DNA of 64,000 nucleotides from Gluconobacter roseus NBRC 3990 (GCF_006538885.1 NZ_BJLY01000003.1:62001-126000), one strand, 5' to 3'; positions 1-10,787 are shown, numbered from the stretch's first letter. Notes: generated from the sequence alone by a model not told the origin. Numbers and translations are program-made.

Positions 1-315
1 CATGACAGCCTTCTCGACCGTGTCATGCTGCAGGACGCGACGCAGGACGCCACCGTCACCCGCACCGATGATCAGCACGCGCTTCGCACAGGGATGCGCC
101 AGCAGTGGCACATGCGTCAGCATTTCCTGATAGACGAACTCGTCACGCTCGGTGATCTGGATGACACCGTCCAGAACCAGCACGCGGCCGTGGCTGGAGC
201 TTTCAAACACCACCACATCCTGGAAGTCGGATTTTACCCGTGCGAGCTCACGCGTAACGAGAAAGCGCTGTCCCCAGTCCGGGTACAGGGTCTCGTTGAG
301 CCATGTTTCAGCCAT
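1..315 (-). CDS. speE: Spermidine synthase, N-terminal part (cut by window start)
   Basis: This would transfer an aminopropyl group from decarboxylated SAM to putrescine in the cytoplasm. Only the first 105 codons are inside the window; the rest lies beyond base 1. The visible protein has the family's N-terminal strands (LVLDGVIQITERDEF, then YQEMLTHVPL) and the SAM-binding glycine motif IGAGDGG followed by a leucine/arginine-rich helix, in the expected order. It lies 66 bases downstream of speD on the same strand, so the two probably form one polyamine operon in which SpeD makes the aminopropyl donor for SpeE. The start is the ATG at 313-315. The assignment is firm although partial. Confidence 0.93.
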   Translation of the reverse strand, partial: MAETWLNETLYPDWGQRFLVTRELARVKSDFQDVVVFESSSHGRVLVLDGVIQITERDEFVYQEMLTHVPLLAHPCAKRVLIIGAGDGGVLRRVLQHDTVEKAVM

Positions 316-381
316 GGATCATCGTTTCCTTGTCGGATTGTATTGGAAAAGGACCGGTTTTTGCCCGGTCCTTTCGTCAGT

Positions 382-861
382 TCAGGCCGCCTTGACAGCC
401 TTGTCCTGCACGCGGCCACGCCGCACGGCGTCGACCTCGATCCGGCCGACCTGAAACAGGCGCTGCATCACCGGGATCGACAGGTTCGGATCACATGCAC
501 CGCACATGAACACGTCCACAGCCGCATAATTCCGTTCCGGCCACGTATGGATCGAGATATGGCTTTCAGCCAGCACGATCACGCCGGACACGCCACCATT
601 GGGCGTGAAGTGGTGAAAATGGCTGTGCAGGATCGTTGCGCCAGCCGCCACCGCAGCTTCGCACAGCGTTTCATCGATCCGCATGGGATCATCGAGATTC
701 CGGGCGTCCCAGAAATCGATCAGCAGGTGATTGCCAGCAAAACGCTCGCCATCACGCTCAATGAAGTAGTCCTTGCGCTCTTCCTCAACGAGGTGAGCTG
801 CGCTGTTCTGGATATCTCTCGGGAGTTCCGATACCATCCCCAGTTGAGCAAGTGCGTTCAT
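382..861 (-). CDS. speD: S-adenosylmethionine decarboxylase proenzyme
   Basis: Pyruvoyl-dependent enzyme that decarboxylates SAM to supply the aminopropyl donor for spermidine. About 159 residues. The self-processing site is visible as LAESHISIHTWPE near residue 85: cleavage before the serine would generate the pyruvoyl group, and the H-x-H-H stretch (HSHFHHF) and the CGACDP motif also match the prokaryotic class. I chose the ATG at 859-861 because a GGGGG stretch lies about 7 bases upstream; a GTG one codon earlier is also possible. It is followed by speE on the same strand. Confidence 0.93.
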   Translation of the reverse strand: MNALAQLGMVSELPRDIQNSAAHLVEEERKDYFIERDGERFAGNHLLIDFWDARNLDDPMRIDETLCEAAVAAGATILHSHFHHFTPNGGVSGVIVLAESHISIHTWPERNYAAVDVFMCGACDPNLSIPVMQRLFQVGRIEVDAVRRGRVQDKAVKAA

Positions 862-864
862 CAC

Positions 865-1203
865 GTACCCCCAAACCAGTAGACAGCCTGTTGGGCAAAA
901 TTGCCCCCTTGGGCCAGGAAGCGCGCTAGTTAGCGGCCCCTCCCCCCTGATGCAAGCACTTTATGGGGTGATTCCCCAATATGTCACATATCTCTGCCAG
1001 CCCATGTCCCCACTGCATGAGAAAGCGGTTTTCCCTTTCCTGCACACAGGGCTGACGTTCGAAAATACCTTGAATATCCCATGGCAAATACAGTTCGGGC
1101 GCCGGATCTCCAGGGAACGAATCCCCCGAAAATCCCGACGCCCGACAGAAGCTGAGGCTTCTCCGTTCCAGAGGACCGAATCCGGCCCTCCAGATCCGTC
1201 CGA
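865..1203. other. Intergenic region between ilvC and speD
   Basis: No credible gene is seen in these 339 bases. The part next to speD holds the candidate promoter. The part after ilvC holds two short hairpins: AGAAGC/GCTTCT with a 4-base loop at 1147-1162, and a GAGG-CCG/CGG-CCTC stem near 1171-1190. Neither is followed by a T-run, so an ordinary intrinsic terminator for ilvC is not obvious. I see no riboswitch I can name. Confidence 0.5.
927..955 (-). promoter_or_regulatory. Candidate sigma-70 promoter for speD-speE
   Basis: Reading the minus strand, TTGCAT (950-955) and TAACTA (927-932) are separated by exactly 17 bases and lie about 65 bases before the speD start. Both hexamers are reasonable matches to TTGACA and TATAAT. 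Inferred from sequence only. Confidence 0.35.
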
Positions 1204-2749
<1,546 letters not shown>

Positions 2750-2750
<1 letters not shown>

Positions 2751-4543
2751 CAGACCAGCATCTTTCCTTCTTCGGTCAGTCCCGCCGCTTCGGAATCCTG
2801 ATCTGGACCCAGCAGCATCTGGTTATGGGCCGCACCCGACGGGATCATCGGATAGCAGTTCTCGCCTTCCGCCACGCAGATATCAGCCACGACCGGACCG
2901 TCATGCTCCAGCATCCGGCGGATCACGTCATCCAGCTCACCCACATGCGTCGCCCGCATCCCGGTTGCATGGAAGGCTTCAGCGAGCTTTACGAAGTCCG
3001 GCAGCGCCTCGCTGTAGGACTGCGAATAGCGCGACCCGTGAAGCAGTTCCTGCCACTGACGGACCATGCCCATGTAGTGGTTGTTCAGGATGAAGATTTT
3101 CACCGGCAGGCGATACTGCGCAATCGTCCCCAGTTCCTGGATATTCATGAGCGTGGACGCCTCACCGGCGATATCGATCACCAGTGCATCCGGATGGGCC
3201 ACCTGCGCACCCACAGCCGCCGGCAGACCGTAGCCCATCGTCCCCAGACCACCCGACGTCAGCCAGCGGTTCGGCTTGTCGAACTGGAAGTGCTGGGCCG
3301 CCCACATCTGGTGCTGCCCGACCTCGGTGGATACGAACGTGTCACGCCCCGTCTCCTTCGCAAGCTCGTACAGACGGCGGATGGCATGCTGCGGACGGAT
3401 AATGGCCGACGGGTCCATGTCCTGCGTGAAGCCGAAGCCATCCACACTGCGCCAGGACGCGATCTGGTTCCACCAGGTGGACAGATCCGGCGCCGGCGTA
3501 TCGCCCCAGGCTTCCAGCAGTGCTTTGAGCGTATCGCGCACATCGCCTTCGATCCGCACATCCACCGGCACGATCTTGTCGATCTGGCTCGGGTCGATAT
3601 CGGCGTGAACCTTGAACGAATTGGGCGAGAACGCATCCACACGCCCCGTCACACGGTCATCGAAGCGCGAACCCAGTGCGATCAGCAGGTCACAGCCATG
3701 CGTGGCCATGTTGGCCTCGACCGAGCCATGCATTCCCAGCATGCCGAGGAACTGCGGATCGGGAGACGGAAACGCCCCCAGCCCCATCAGCGTGGACGTG
3801 ACCGGGAAACCGGTCTTGCGCGCCAGACGACGCAGCAGCTCCGACGCTTCCGGCCCGGAATTGATGATGCCACCACCCGTATAGAGCAGCGGACGCTTGG
3901 CCGTTTTCATCGCCTCGACGGTCCGCGCGATCGCCTCTGCATCCGGGCCACCTTGATGACTCAGACGCTGCAGGCGAGACAGCGCAGGCTTCGTCAGCGG
4001 TGCCTTGCCGACCGTGATGTCCTTGGGCAGATCCACCAGAACCGGCCCCGGACGGCCCGAACGCGCAACTTCGAACGCCTCGCGCACGGTCTGCGCCAGC
4101 GTGCCCGGCTCCCGCACGAGATAGTTGTGCTTCGTGGCAGGTCGCGTGATGCCCGTTGTATCAGCTTCCTGGAACGCATCATTGCCGATCAGCTTGGTCG
4201 GCACCTGACCCGACAGGCAGACGAGCGGAATGGAATCCATCAGCGCATCCACCAGCCCGGTCACGGCATTGGTTGCCCCCGGACCCGATGTCACCAGCAC
4301 CACACCGACCTTGCCCGTCGAACGCGCATAGGCCTCGGCAGCGTGAACGGCAGCCTGTTCATGGCGGACAAGCACATGGCGGATACGGTCCTGCTTGAAG
4401 AGAGCATCGTAAATCGGAAGGACAGCCCCACCCGGATATCCGAATATGACCTCCACACCCTCTTCATCGAGAACGCGCAGAAGCACCTCCGCGCCATTCA
4501 GCGCCTCATTGCCTGTTCCTGCGTCTCTTTCAGCAGCCGTCAC
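2750..4543 (-). CDS. ilvB: Acetolactate synthase large (catalytic) subunit
   Basis: ThDP-dependent enzyme that condenses two pyruvates, or pyruvate and 2-oxobutyrate, as the first common step to valine, leucine and isoleucine. 597 residues. Visible are the N-terminal GYPGGAVLPIYDAL segment, the catalytic glutamate within VRHEQAAVHAAEAYAR near residue 60, the central FAD-type domain, and a C-terminal ThDP domain (TSGGLGTMGYGLPAAVGA, then DIAGEASTLMNIQEL and the NNHYMGMVRQWQ metal/ThDP segment). In the usual GDG-type ThDP motif, the position corresponds to IAGEAS here. The start lies 30 bases after the miaA stop, so transcription may run in from miaA. Confidence 0.96.
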
Positions 4544-4573
4544 CGTTTCCTCCCAAGGTATGAGCGGCGGGAT

Positions 4574-5572
4574 TTAGGACGCCCGCGCAGCGGCGTCAAC
4601 TCGTTCAGATATAAAGTTCTCTATTTTTTCATACTGACTTTCCGATTCTTGCGCAGAATGGGTATATCTGCGCAACGAAATCATCCCATCATCCCCCTTT
4701 CCCAGCGCATGATGCCGGAACCAGGTCGCCTGCCGCCGCGTATAGCGCCCGATGGCAAGGACGGCGGATTTCCGCGCTTCCTCAAGCGGGACCTCCCCCC
4801 GCAGAACGGCCGCCAGTTCGGGCACCCCATGCGCACGCATGGCAGGCAGAACCGGATCGAGCCCCCGCTCCAGCAGAGCGGACACTTCTTCAAGAGCCCC
4901 GGCCTCCAGCATCTGCCCGAATCTGGAATCGATCGCCCGGCGCAGCCCCTCCCGCTCCGGGTCCAGTCGCACGGACACAAACCGGCAGGGCGCAGGCGGA
5001 AGACCCGGCTGCGATCGCCACCAGGCCAGCCCATGCCCCGTCCCCGTCCAGACCTCCCAGGCCCGCGAAATCCGCTGCGTATCATTCGGACGCAGACCCG
5101 ATGCTGTCTCCGGATCAACCTGCATCAGCCGCGCATGCAGCGCCTCCGGCCCGATTTCCTCCGCCAGCCTCCGCGCTTCGGTCCGCGCCGCATCGCCAGG
5201 GTCCGGCACTTCCACCAGACCATCTGTCAGCGCCCGCAGATACATCCCCGTCCCGCCACACAGGATCGGCATGCGTCCCTCAGCCCAGGCCGCGTCCATC
5301 TCCCGCAGCGCCTCGGACCGCCACCAGGCCACACTCCCCGGCACGGCCGCGTCCAGAACGCCGTAAAGCCGGTGCGGCACAGCGGCTTCGTCGGCCGCGT
5401 CAGGCCTGGCTGTGAGGATGTGCAGATCACGATAGACCTGCATGGAATCCGCATTGATGACCGTGCCGCCAAAGGTCCGGGCAAGGTCGAGCGCCAGTGC
5501 CGACTTGCCGGAGCACGTCGGTCCAGCCACAATGATCGCAGTTTTTGCTTCTGTCGTCTTCGGGACGTTCAT
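4574..5572 (-). CDS. miaA: tRNA dimethylallyltransferase
   Basis: Adds the dimethylallyl group to A37 of tRNAs that read codons starting with U. 332 residues. The P-loop GPTCSGKS is near residue 17, followed by NADSMQVYRDLHILTARP, the DSxQ-Y-x-x-L signature, and the GGTGMYLRAL motif around residue 105. The C-terminal half has the family's QATWFRHH helix. It is divergent from serB with a 42-base gap and lies just upstream of ilvB on the same strand. In E. coli miaA has no link with ilv, so the adjacency here may only be shared transcription. Confidence 0.95.
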   Translation of the reverse strand: MNVPKTTEAKTAIIVAGPTCSGKSALALDLARTFGGTVINADSMQVYRDLHILTARPDAADEAAVPHRLYGVLDAAVPGSVAWWRSEALREMDAAWAEGRMPILCGGTGMYLRALTDGLVEVPDPGDAARTEARRLAEEIGPEALHARLMQVDPETASGLRPNDTQRISRAWEVWTGTGHGLAWWRSQPGLPPAPCRFVSVRLDPEREGLRRAIDSRFGQMLEAGALEEVSALLERGLDPVLPAMRAHGVPELAAVLRGEVPLEEARKSAVLAIGRYTRRQATWFRHHALGKGDDGMISLRRYTHSAQESESQYEKIENFISERVDAAARAS

Positions 5573-5614
5573 TCCTCCCCTCCTGCCACACGTGCCGGAC
5601 CGTTACGAGATCCC

Positions 5615-6508
5615 ATGTCCCTTCCTGCCGTCCTGACCCTTATCGCTGACCGGAAATCCGGCCCCCTCAAACCCGAGGCCATCGACGTGGCCCGCACGCT
5701 CGTCAAGGGTAATGCCCCGATCGTCCTGTCGCCGGGCGAAGCGGTGGACATTCCCTGCCCGCCGCCGCGTCCCGGCTCGGCCAGCGCCGCCACCATCCGC
5801 GCAACCCTCGCGCCCTATCGCGTCGATGCCCTGCTTCTGAAAACGCGCGGCCGCCGCCGGGCCGTCCTCGTCGCCGACATGGACAGCACCATCGTCACGG
5901 GCGAGACGCTCGACGAACTGGCGGATCTGCTGGGTTGTGGCGAAGACGTCGCCGCCATTACCCGTGCCTCGATGAACGGTGAGCTGGATTTCGAAACAGC
6001 CCTTGAGCAGCGCGTGGCGCTTCTGGCCGGAAAACCGGCCTCCGTCCTTGAAGACGTCTGGGCTTCCGTCACACTGACCGAAGGCGCGCGCGAACTCGTG
6101 CAGACCATGCGCAAACACAACGGCCGCACGGCCCTCGTGTCCGGCGGTTTCACATGGTTCACCCAGCGCGTGGCCGAACTCTGCGGCTTCGATGAGAATT
6201 ACGGCAATGCGCTGGAAATCGAGGACGGCAAGATCACCGGCCGCCTCGCCGGCCCGATCCTCGGCCCCGACGCCAAGCGCGACCACCTCGAACGTCTGAC
6301 CGCAGAGCGCGGCGTGCAGCTTCGTGCAGCCCTGACCACCGGCGATGGTGCCAACGACATTCCGATGCTCGCCAGCGCCGGGCTCGGTCTGGCCTTCCAT
6401 GCCAAACCCAATGTCCGCCGCATCATTTCCACGCAGATCAACTTCGCCAGCCTGCGCGCGCATCTCTTTGCGCAGGGTTATCACGCGAAGGATTTCGTGA
6501 CGGGCTGA
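5615..6508 (+). CDS. serB: Phosphoserine phosphatase
   Basis: Last step of serine biosynthesis, hydrolysing O-phosphoserine. 297 residues, HAD superfamily. HAD motif I is VADMDSTIVTGETLDEL near residue 87, with D-x-D nucleophile and acid/base; motif II is the serine in ALVSGGFTWFTQ; motif III/IV is TTGDGANDIPML. About 80 residues precede motif I, an N-terminal extension common in SerB proteins (ACT-like region not clearly recognisable here). The start is the ATG at 5615, since the frame stays open far upstream across antisense sequence without start evidence. Confidence 0.95.
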   Translation: MSLPAVLTLIADRKSGPLKPEAIDVARTLVKGNAPIVLSPGEAVDIPCPPPRPGSASAATIRATLAPYRVDALLLKTRGRRRAVLVADMDSTIVTGETLDELADLLGCGEDVAAITRASMNGELDFETALEQRVALLAGKPASVLEDVWASVTLTEGARELVQTMRKHNGRTALVSGGFTWFTQRVAELCGFDENYGNALEIEDGKITGRLAGPILGPDAKRDHLERLTAERGVQLRAALTTGDGANDIPMLASAGLGLAFHAKPNVRRIISTQINFASLRAHLFAQGYHAKDFVTG

Positions 6509-6533
6509 CCGGAACGTCAAAGCTCCGGATATG

Positions 6534-6572
6534 AAAAAGCCGCCGAAGTCCCGGACTCCGGCGGCTTTTTTT
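6534..6572. terminator. Bidirectional intrinsic terminator between serB and the glycine-rich gene
   Basis: A GC stem GCCGCCG...CGGCGGC is flanked by AAAAA on the left and a run of seven T on the right, so it can end transcription from both convergent genes. Confidence 0.85.
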
Positions 6573-6575
6573 CGA

Positions 6576-7163
6576 TCAGTATCCCCAGGTGTAAGGCGGC
6601 ACACCCGAATAGGACGGTGCGGCGTAATAACCGGGAGCATAGCCCGGCGCATATCCATAACCGCTGTAGCCGCCATAGCCATAAGGCGAGGCCACAGCCA
6701 TTCCGGCCGCCATGCCAAGACCGACGCCAAGGCCCCATCCGCCCCAGCCCCAGCCGCCGCCCCAGCCCGGCATACCCCAGCCATAACCGAACCAGCCCGG
6801 ACCGCCCCAGCCGTTCCAGCCACCCCAGCCCGGATAACCCCAGCCACCAAAGCGCGGGCCACCCCAGCCGCCGCCACGGAAACCCCAGCCTGGACGTCCA
6901 CCGCCCCAGCCACCGCGATAGCCGCCACCAGGACCACCACGGAATCCGCCGCCACCCATGCCGCCGCGGAAACCACCGCCCATTCCACCGGGGCCCATGC
7001 CCCCACCGTGGAAACCGCCACCTCCCATGCCACCGCCGCCATGGAAGCCACCGCCTCCACCACCGCCGGGTCCACCGCCATGCTGGGCGAAGGCAGGAAG
7101 GGAAATCGTGGACGCCAGCAGGGTCAGCATCAGCGCTGCGGCCGGTCTGTGTGCAAAGGTCAT
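6576..7163 (-). CDS. Glycine-rich exported protein of unknown function
   Basis: About 195 residues. An N-terminal signal peptide is visible (positively charged start, hydrophobic ALMLTLLASTISLPAFA, likely cleavage before QHGG). The mature part is almost entirely glycine with H, F, R, W, P and Y in short repeats such as GGGFHGG, GGFRGG and GGWGWGG, ending in a tyrosine-rich tail (GYGYAPGYAPGYY). No catalytic motif is present. It is low-complexity, so homology calls will be unreliable; a surface or periplasmic structural role is only a guess. I chose the ATG at 7161-7163 because CAGGAG lies about 8 bases before it; an ATG 30 bases upstream lacks such a site. Confidence 0.75.
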   Translation of the reverse strand: MTFAHRPAAALMLTLLASTISLPAFAQHGGGPGGGGGGGFHGGGGMGGGGFHGGGMGPGGMGGGFRGGMGGGGFRGGPGGGYRGGWGGGRPGWGFRGGGWGGPRFGGWGYPGWGGWNGWGGPGWFGYGWGMPGWGGGWGWGGWGLGVGLGMAAGMAVASPYGYGGYSGYGYAPGYAPGYYAAPSYSGVPPYTWGY

Positions 7164-7253
7164 GGCAAGTCTCCTGTGGGAAAGCCTGATCATTTTCCCA
7201 TATCGGCATTATCAGATCGCGTGGGAAGGTGGCTTTCCCATGACGAAACAACT

Positions 7254-7269
7254 TGTTTCACGTGAAACA
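7254..7269. other. parS: parS centromere-like site 1
   Basis: TGTTTCACGTGAAACA is a perfect 16-base palindrome and a full match to the canonical ParB-binding parS consensus. It lies between the DUF721 gene and the glycine-rich gene, outside coding sequence. parA and parB are encoded about 28 kb away in the same window. Confidence 0.92.
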
Positions 7270-7275
7270 CTTCCG

Positions 7276-7806
7276 TCACCTTCGCTTGCGCCGTGCCCCC
7301 AGATGTCCACCCAGGTTTTCAAGCGCCAGACGAAGCTCCTCGTCTTCAATATCCGGCACTTCGATCTGTACTGGTTTCGGGCGCTTCGGTGTCGGCCGTT
7401 CGAACGCCACCAGATCCTGAACAATCTTCAGCCGCTCGATTTCGTATTCCCCCCGTAGCCCGCAGGCTACATTGATGCGTTCGATGATCTGGGGCGCCAG
7501 ATGCTGCAATTCCATGGCGATCGGCCCCGAACACGCCAGGGTCAGCGTCCCCGCAGAAAGACGTCGCGGCTCGGTCTGCTTGGCCAGACGCGGTCCCACG
7601 AAGTCCACCCAGTCCATCATCAGACGTGCCAGCACGGGCGGCTTCTTTTTGAAAACAGGCTGAGTCAGGCCCTGAACGAACGTCCCGATCTGCTTCGTCC
7701 CCGAGCGCCGCGGCGTCCAGTTCCGGTTTGACGGCACCCAGCCATCGGGCTCCGATACGGGTTTCTTTCTTGAGGGGCGCTTGTCCGAACCGCGATCCTT
7801 CGTCAT
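7276..7806 (-). CDS. DUF721 family protein
   Basis: About 176 residues. The recognisable DUF721 core runs from the middle to the C-terminus: LARLMMDWVDFVGPRLAKQTEPRRLSAGTLTLACSGPIAMELQHLAPQIIERIN, the pattern W-x(4)-G-x(5)-T-x-P and the strand ending in the QHLAP helix. A basic N-terminal 60 residues precede it. The family includes DciA-like proteins that act with the replicative helicase, but that role cannot be claimed for this alphaproteobacterial member from sequence alone. The ATG at 7804-7806 has GGGGACGG just upstream. It is divergent from mutY with overlapping 5' ends. DUF721 genes commonly neighbour mutY in this class. Confidence 0.8.
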   Translation of the reverse strand: MTKDRGSDKRPSRKKPVSEPDGWVPSNRNWTPRRSGTKQIGTFVQGLTQPVFKKKPPVLARLMMDWVDFVGPRLAKQTEPRRLSAGTLTLACSGPIAMELQHLAPQIIERINVACGLRGEYEIERLKIVQDLVAFERPTPKRPKPVQIEVPDIEDEELRLALENLGGHLGARRKRR

Positions 7807-8875
7807 ATCCGTCCCCGTGACTCCTGATGCATCCGCCCTGCTGCGCTGGTACGACCACCACCGCCGCGTCCTGCCATGGCGCAGCCTCCCCGGCCATCGC
7901 CCGGACCCGTACGCCATCTGGCTGAGCGAGATCATGCTCCAGCAGACAACCGTCAAGGCCGTCATAGCCTATTACGAGCGCTTTCTCACGCATTACCCGA
8001 CGGTTCAGGACCTTGCAGCCGCACCGCTCGAAGACGTCCTGCGCCTCTGGGCCGGCCTTGGCTACTACGCCCGCGCCCGCAATCTCCATTCCTGTGCAAA
8101 ACGCGTCTCCGAACGTGGCGGTTTCCCCGATACGGTCGAAGAGCTGCTAACGCTTCCCGGAATCGGCGCCTACACGGCCCGCGCCATCGCCGCCATCGCC
8201 TTCGGACGCCCCGTCGTCCCCGTTGATGGCAATGTCGAGCGCGTCACAGCCCGCCTGAATGCCACAGAAGATCCTCTGCCAGCCTCACGCCCGCTCCTTG
8301 CCCGACAGGCTGCGCTCCTGAACAACGATCCTGTCGCCCAGAGCCGTCCGTCCGATTTCGCACAGGCCCTGTTCGACCTTGGCGCCACGATCTGCACCCC
8401 GCGCAACCCCGCCTGCCTGACCTGCCCCTGGCAGACATCCTGCATCGCCCATGCCCGCGGTATCGCAGCACAGCTTCCGGCCAAACAGCCCAAACAGGCC
8501 CGCCCCACCCGTTACGGCGCGCATTTTCTTCTTCATGACCAAAACGGCCAGATCCTCCTGCGCACACGCCCGCCAACCGGTTTGCTGGGCAGCATGGACG
8601 AGCTTCCCGGGACCGAGTGGCGCAGCAGGCCCTGGACCGAAGAGGAAGCCCTTGCCCACGCTCCCTGCCTGACCGACTGGGTCGGTAGGGGCGAGATCCG
8701 TCACGTCTTTACCCATTTCACCCTGTACCTCACGGTCTACGAGGCTTGTCTTCCGCAGGGCCATAATGCAGGGATCGATTCCTCTTTCGGCACGTTCCGT
8801 TCAGGCAAACGCGCCGCACTGCCCGGCGTCATGAAGAAATGCCTGGCTCTCACCAAGCACCCTTCGGAGACATGA
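7781..8875 (+). CDS. mutY: A/G-specific adenine DNA glycosylase
   Basis: Removes adenine mispaired with 8-oxoguanine. About 364 residues. The N-terminal catalytic domain begins with RRVLPWR and LSEIMLQQTTV, then the helix-hairpin-helix LPGIGAYTARAIAAIAFG and the catalytic aspartate in VPVDGNVERV. The iron-sulfur cluster ligands follow as C-x6-C-x2-C-x5-C (CTPRNPACLTCPWQTSC). The C-terminal Nudix-like domain follows. The best start is TTG at 7781 with GAGGGGCG upstream; GTG at 7817 is the alternative. With the TTG start the gene overlaps the divergent DUF721 gene by 26 bases. Its stop overlaps the next ATG (ATGA). Confidence 0.93.
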   Translation: MSEPRSFVISVPVTPDASALLRWYDHHRRVLPWRSLPGHRPDPYAIWLSEIMLQQTTVKAVIAYYERFLTHYPTVQDLAAAPLEDVLRLWAGLGYYARARNLHSCAKRVSERGGFPDTVEELLTLPGIGAYTARAIAAIAFGRPVVPVDGNVERVTARLNATEDPLPASRPLLARQAALLNNDPVAQSRPSDFAQALFDLGATICTPRNPACLTCPWQTSCIAHARGIAAQLPAKQPKQARPTRYGAHFLLHDQNGQILLRTRPPTGLLGSMDELPGTEWRSRPWTEEEALAHAPCLTDWVGRGEIRHVFTHFTLYLTVYEACLPQGHNAGIDSSFGTFRSGKRAALPGVMKKCLALTKHPSET

Positions 8876-9516
8876 TGACTGAGACCATTCCGACACTTCG
8901 CCTGTGGTTCATGGACTGGCACGGCTGGATGCTAGACCATAACCCCCTAACGGACACTTTCTCACACAACCCGTTCCAGCCCGGCCGCCTTCCCGGTCTC
9001 AACGCCGTTGTTCCTGTCCCTTTCCAGCTTCCCTGTCATCCGGTTATGGAAAAACGCATCTCCATGCCCCGCCCTTTTCCTGAGCTGGAAATGCAGGAGC
9101 TTTCCCATAACCAGGTCATCTTTCTCGTTCCAAAAACCGGAACCTATCTGAGAAGCGTACCTTCAGGACAAAACAGGGTAGACTATGCTGCCCCTGCCCC
9201 TCAGGCATGGGAAACCTTCTTCCCCATGACGATAGAAATGCTGCGTGGACTGTCCCTGATCCTTACGGCACATCATGCCATAAGGCTGGAAAACGAGGCA
9301 CAGGATCTCCTTCCGCTGCCAACACTCCATGAAGGTTTCATCCTCCGTTTCGAAGACAAAGATCTTCCCCTGTTCCTGAACACGGCCGCCCTGAAACAGA
9401 TCGGTCAACTCATGCCTGGAAATTCCGCCCCGGTTTCCCTGACATGGCAGATCGACACTCCACCTGTTTCTTTCGTCGCTCATCGCGAGGCCGCAACCGA
9501 ACCCGCAACGGTGTGA
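8872..9516 (+). CDS. Uncharacterised protein sharing an N-terminal motif with the AlgX-like gene
   Basis: 214 residues, not recognised. No signal peptide, membrane segment or catalytic motif is obvious. It starts within the mutY stop (ATGA overlap), so it is probably co-translated with mutY. Around residues 82-113 it reads VIFLVPKTGTYLRSVPSG, then VD and AWETFF. The AT-rich AlgX-like protein at 45746-47353 carries QFLETGTYLRCIPSS, VD and GWEELI at almost the same residue positions (88-111), which suggests a shared N-terminal domain. The remaining C-terminal 100 residues have strand-like LHEGFILRFEDKDLPLFLN. Function unknown. Confidence 0.75.
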   Translation: MMTETIPTLRLWFMDWHGWMLDHNPLTDTFSHNPFQPGRLPGLNAVVPVPFQLPCHPVMEKRISMPRPFPELEMQELSHNQVIFLVPKTGTYLRSVPSGQNRVDYAAPAPQAWETFFPMTIEMLRGLSLILTAHHAIRLENEAQDLLPLPTLHEGFILRFEDKDLPLFLNTAALKQIGQLMPGNSAPVSLTWQIDTPPVSFVAHREAATEPATV

Positions 9517-9611
9517 AAGATTTTTCACATTTCTGATGGCAGCGCGCCCCTTGCGAAGCCGTTTGCCCGACCCGGCGTTCATGACAGACAGCCAGACCAC
9601 AAGGACCTGTC

Positions 9612-10787
9612 ATGCCGCGAGACCTGCCCGCCAGCAGCCACCCTGCCTCACCCTCCGAGGCAGATACCGGACGCCTTGAAAACGGAAAGGTGGTCTTCGG
9701 CAGCGGAAGCGGTAACACGGAACACACGGATACCGGTTCCTCCCCGGTTCTGCCGCCTGATGAACGGGTTGGCTTTGCCGTCATGGGGCTGGGCCGACTG
9801 AGCGTAGGGCAGATCCTTCCCGCTCTTGTGGAAAGCCGCACGGCCCGACCCGTCGCTCTCATTTCCGGCCGGAAGGAAAAGGCCCAGACCATCGCGCAGG
9901 AATACGGCATCCCGTCCTCGTCCATTTTTACCTATGACGAAATCCATCGCCTTGCAGACCGTCCGGACATCCAGGCCGTCTATGTGGCCACGCCAAACGC
10001 CATGCATGTCGATCAGGTGGAAGCCCTGGCTGCCGCTGGAAAACATATCCTGTGTGAAAAGCCGATGAGCAATACGGTGCAGGAAGCCGAGCGCATGATT
10101 GCTGCCTGCAAACAGGCCGGCGTGAAGCTGATGATTGCCTATCGCTGCCATTTCGAGCCCTTCAACCGCGCCGTCATCAAACTCGTCCGCAGCGGAGAGC
10201 TGGGCAAACCCAAGCTCGTCGAGGCGGTCAACACACAGGTGGAAACCGATGCCTCCCACTGGCGGCTGAAAGCGCCTGTCGCCGGCGGAGGCGCCCTGCC
10301 CGATATCGGTCTCTACTGCCTGAACGGCACACGCAATCTTCTGGGCGAAGAACCTGTCGAGCTTTTTGCCCGGATGGTCAGTCCGGCGGATGATCCCCGC
10401 TTTGCCAATGTAGACGAGACCTTCTCCTTCATGATGCGCTTTCCTTCCGGAGTGATCGCCAACTGCGCCACCAGCTATGGCGCTTCCATCGTCCGCAAAC
10501 TCAGCATCCGGCTGGAAAAGGGTGCGATCGAACTGGAAAACGCCTTCGCCTATCAGGGCCACAGACTCCGCATCTCGCGCGAAAACGAAGGGCACCCCGC
10601 CGTCACCGAGTGGCATATTCCCCCGGCTAACCAGTTCACCCTTGAAATCGATCATTTTGCCCAGTGCATTCTGAAGGATGAGACCCCCCTGACATCTGGC
10701 GAAGAAGGCCTGCGCGACCAGAAACTGATGGAAGCGCTTTATTGTTCAGCCCGAGAAGACCGCATGATCCGGCTTCCTCAGGAATGA
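9612..10787 (+). CDS. Gfo/Idh/MocA family oxidoreductase, glucose-fructose oxidoreductase-like
   Basis: NAD(P)-dependent sugar oxidoreductase, 391 residues. The Rossmann motif is VMGLGRLSVGQILPAL near residue 57, followed by VATPNAMHVDQV and the family catalytic lysine motif CEKPM near residue 150. The C-terminal domain contains GGGALPDIGLYCLNG and a long beta-sheet region. The overall pattern resembles Zymomonas glucose-fructose oxidoreductase. Unlike that periplasmic enzyme, the first 50 residues are polar (SGSGNTEHTDTGSS) and show no twin-arginine signal, so it is probably cytoplasmic. Its substrate cannot be read from sequence. Its stop overlaps the start of the next gene. Confidence 0.85.
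   Translation: MPRDLPASSHPASPSEADTGRLENGKVVFGSGSGNTEHTDTGSSPVLPPDERVGFAVMGLGRLSVGQILPALVESRTARPVALISGRKEKAQTIAQEYGIPSSSIFTYDEIHRLADRPDIQAVYVATPNAMHVDQVEALAAAGKHILCEKPMSNTVQEAERMIAACKQAGVKLMIAYRCHFEPFNRAVIKLVRSGELGKPKLVEAVNTQVETDASHWRLKAPVAGGGALPDIGLYCLNGTRNLLGEEPVELFARMVSPADDPRFANVDETFSFMMRFPSGVIANCATSYGASIVRKLSIRLEKGAIELENAFAYQGHRLRISRENEGHPAVTEWHIPPANQFTLEIDHFAQCILKDETPLTSGEEGLRDQKLMEALYCSAREDRMIRLPQE

Noticed and set aside
865-1203. Possible SAM riboswitch before speD
   Set aside because: I could not trace a known SAM-class fold; a plain promoter explains the region.
2825-5614. Long open frame on the plus strand running into serB
   Set aside because: It is the antisense of ilvB and miaA in high-GC DNA; its Arg/Pro/His-rich composition is typical of shadow frames. 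Only the part from 5615 (serB) is coding.
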